From: Pelargonium cotyledonis
Taxonomy: Eukaryota; Streptophyta; Magnoliopsida; Geraniales; Geraniaceae
Direction: 5' to 3'
Length of the DNA: 21,327 nt
NCBI GenBank assembly: GCA_036897625.1
Contig: JAYMTA010001184.1
Span: 1-21,327 of the forward strand
Shown here piece by piece: positions 20,424-21,327 of the stretch. The notes beneath the pieces are model-generated. The model was not told where the DNA came from. It ran no database searches and saw nothing but the letters and a program-made list of their open reading frames with translations. The translations under genes and the position numbers were made by a program. Position 1 is the stretch's first letter, and every line of letters begins with the position of its first letter.

Positions 20424-21283
20424 TTAACACTTGGGAAGGTCAGCTGGTGGTGGTAGGAGGGATTGGTTCGGTCCTTTGCCGTTGTCCACAACAAATGCCA
20501 TTTTTAGTCCCCATGTTGTGTGTATCTCCAAATGACAATGCATAAACCAAACACCTGTAACAACAAAAATGGTCACATTGTATAATATGTTTGATGACAT
20601 ACAAAAGTTGTACGCTCAAAACTACGTAATATGACAGTTTATTGGTCACGAAATATATGGTAGAAAAGTAATTAAAATGAGTAGTCATGCACCAGGATTG
20701 TCCACCCTGAATCTGATGGCGGTCCATCCACCGGAAGGAGCTCCAACCGTATTCCTCTCTACGGGATCAACAAGATTGAATTTCTTAGGATCCTTTTTCG
20801 GATCAAAGTTTCCGATGCCTCTTCCGACCACAAAGAAATTGAATCCATGAAGATGAATGGGATGGTTCTCGGCTGCGATCATTGCAGTGTCTTGCAGCAC
20901 AACTTGCACCGTAGAATTGTAGGCCAGTCTGTAAAGCCTCGTCCCCTTCATGGTCCTCATGTTCGCCGGCTGCGTCCCCGTGTAATTGAACTTCACCGGC
21001 GGGTTCGCCGGAAAGTCGTCGGTGAAAACCCCACTAATGTTAAAGAAATGAGCCTGAAGCAGAGCCGTGGAGGGCATTTTAAACGTGACATTATTTATAT
21101 CCGCCACCACTCGGATACCGTTAGCACAAGAAGCGCAAGGGCTGATCCCGAGCCCAACGGTAAAAAAAAGAGAGTGGTCAATTTTGATTGGGACTCGAGC
21201 CGGGTATTTTCTTGAGTTCAGGCTCCTGAGGGAGTCGGTGAAGTTGTTGGCCACTGCGGTGTCGTTCTGAGGCGGCGGGACGG

Positions 21284-21321
<38 letters not shown>

Positions 21322-21327
21322 GGGCCG
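20424..21327 (-). CDS. Laccase (LAC4/LAC11/LAC16 clade), last two exons, partial
   Basis: Secreted multicopper oxidase. Plant laccases oxidise monolignols and other phenolics in the cell wall. The second-last exon runs from the edge (trusted from about 21286) to 20693 and the last is 20554-20424. The 138-bp intron (20692-20555) has GTGCAT and TTACAG ends and splits a Gly codon ([10 protein letters not shown]). Copper-ligand motifs are intact: HPIHLHG in the first exon and HCHLEVH plus an axial Leu (HCHLEVHTTWGL) in the last. The end PPPADLPKC is typical of plant laccases. [26 protein letters not shown] and [19 protein letters not shown] are closest, from memory, to LAC4 and LAC11. Synteny suggests LAC16. 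Several N-glycosylation sequons are present. The first two copper motifs, signal peptide and any miR397 site lie beyond the window. An apparent Met start near 21254 is a GTG inside the exon. Confidence 0.92.
21287..21318. repeat. G-homopolymer of 32 bases at the contig end, likely artefact
   Basis: The laccase frame is good up to LPVPPPQND, encoded by a C-rich tract on the minus strand. It then collapses into 32 G on the plus strand followed by CAGGGGCCG. The preceding residues expected in laccases do not follow. A sequencing or assembly artefact is more likely than a real homopolymer. Confidence 0.65.

Noticed and set aside
20847..21215. 122-codon frame on the plus strand
   Set aside because: It is antisense to the well-supported laccase exon with HPIHLHG; the open frame is a shadow of its codon use.
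1..21327. CRISPR array, prophage, viral insertion or bacterial defence system
   Set aside because: No regularly spaced repeats, no such protein families, and every supported gene is a plant nuclear gene with spliceosomal introns.

Overview
The window is nuclear DNA of a flowering plant, most likely a eudicot. The evidence is GT-AG introns of roughly 100-450 bp, AT-rich intergenic DNA with MITE-like repeats, and four plant gene types: a chloroplast FtsH-like protease, a plant-specific acidic membrane-anchored protein, a DIVARICATA-type R-R MYB factor and a secreted laccase. The species cannot be named from the sequence. Nothing in it is bacterial, phage or viral.

Layout from left to right. 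Positions 1-486 (minus) hold the first 162 codons of an FTSH7/FTSH9-type gene cut by the left edge. After about 1.8 kb of AT-rich DNA with two related MITE-like elements comes a large plus-strand gene. It probably has a non-coding first exon near 2340-2622 and a leader intron with a 34-A run. Four coding exons between 2991 and 7561 encode about 1259 residues, with two sets of internal tandem repeats. Its 3' region (7562 to about 8000, perhaps beyond) and some decayed repeat follow. The MYB gene lies on the minus strand with two coding exons (12521-12097 and 11941-11470), a long leader and a TATA box near 13420. About 7 kb without a convincing gene follows, holding repeat remnants, a third MITE-like copy and three islands of promoter-like motifs. 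The right end carries the last two exons of a laccase gene (minus, 21286-20693 and 20554-20424), cut by the right edge.

The gene order FTSH9-like, At5g58880-like, DIV-like MYB, laccase matches, as far as I recall, Arabidopsis chromosome 5 At5g58870 to At5g58910 (FTSH9, At5g58880, a DIV-type MYB At5g58900, LAC16). I read the window as an orthologous syntenic block. The genes are not an operon and do not obviously share a pathway. The FtsH acts in plastids, the large protein is probably in a membrane, the MYB acts in the nucleus and the laccase in the cell wall.

Both ends look like assembly ends. The first 33 bases and the last about 41 bases (including a run of 32 G) no longer match the gene families they interrupt. 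I did not find a novel multi-gene system. The most interesting items are the exact-length 94-residue tandem repeats in the large protein, its unsettled 3' end, the three related MITE-like elements, and the motif islands in the 7 kb intergenic region.
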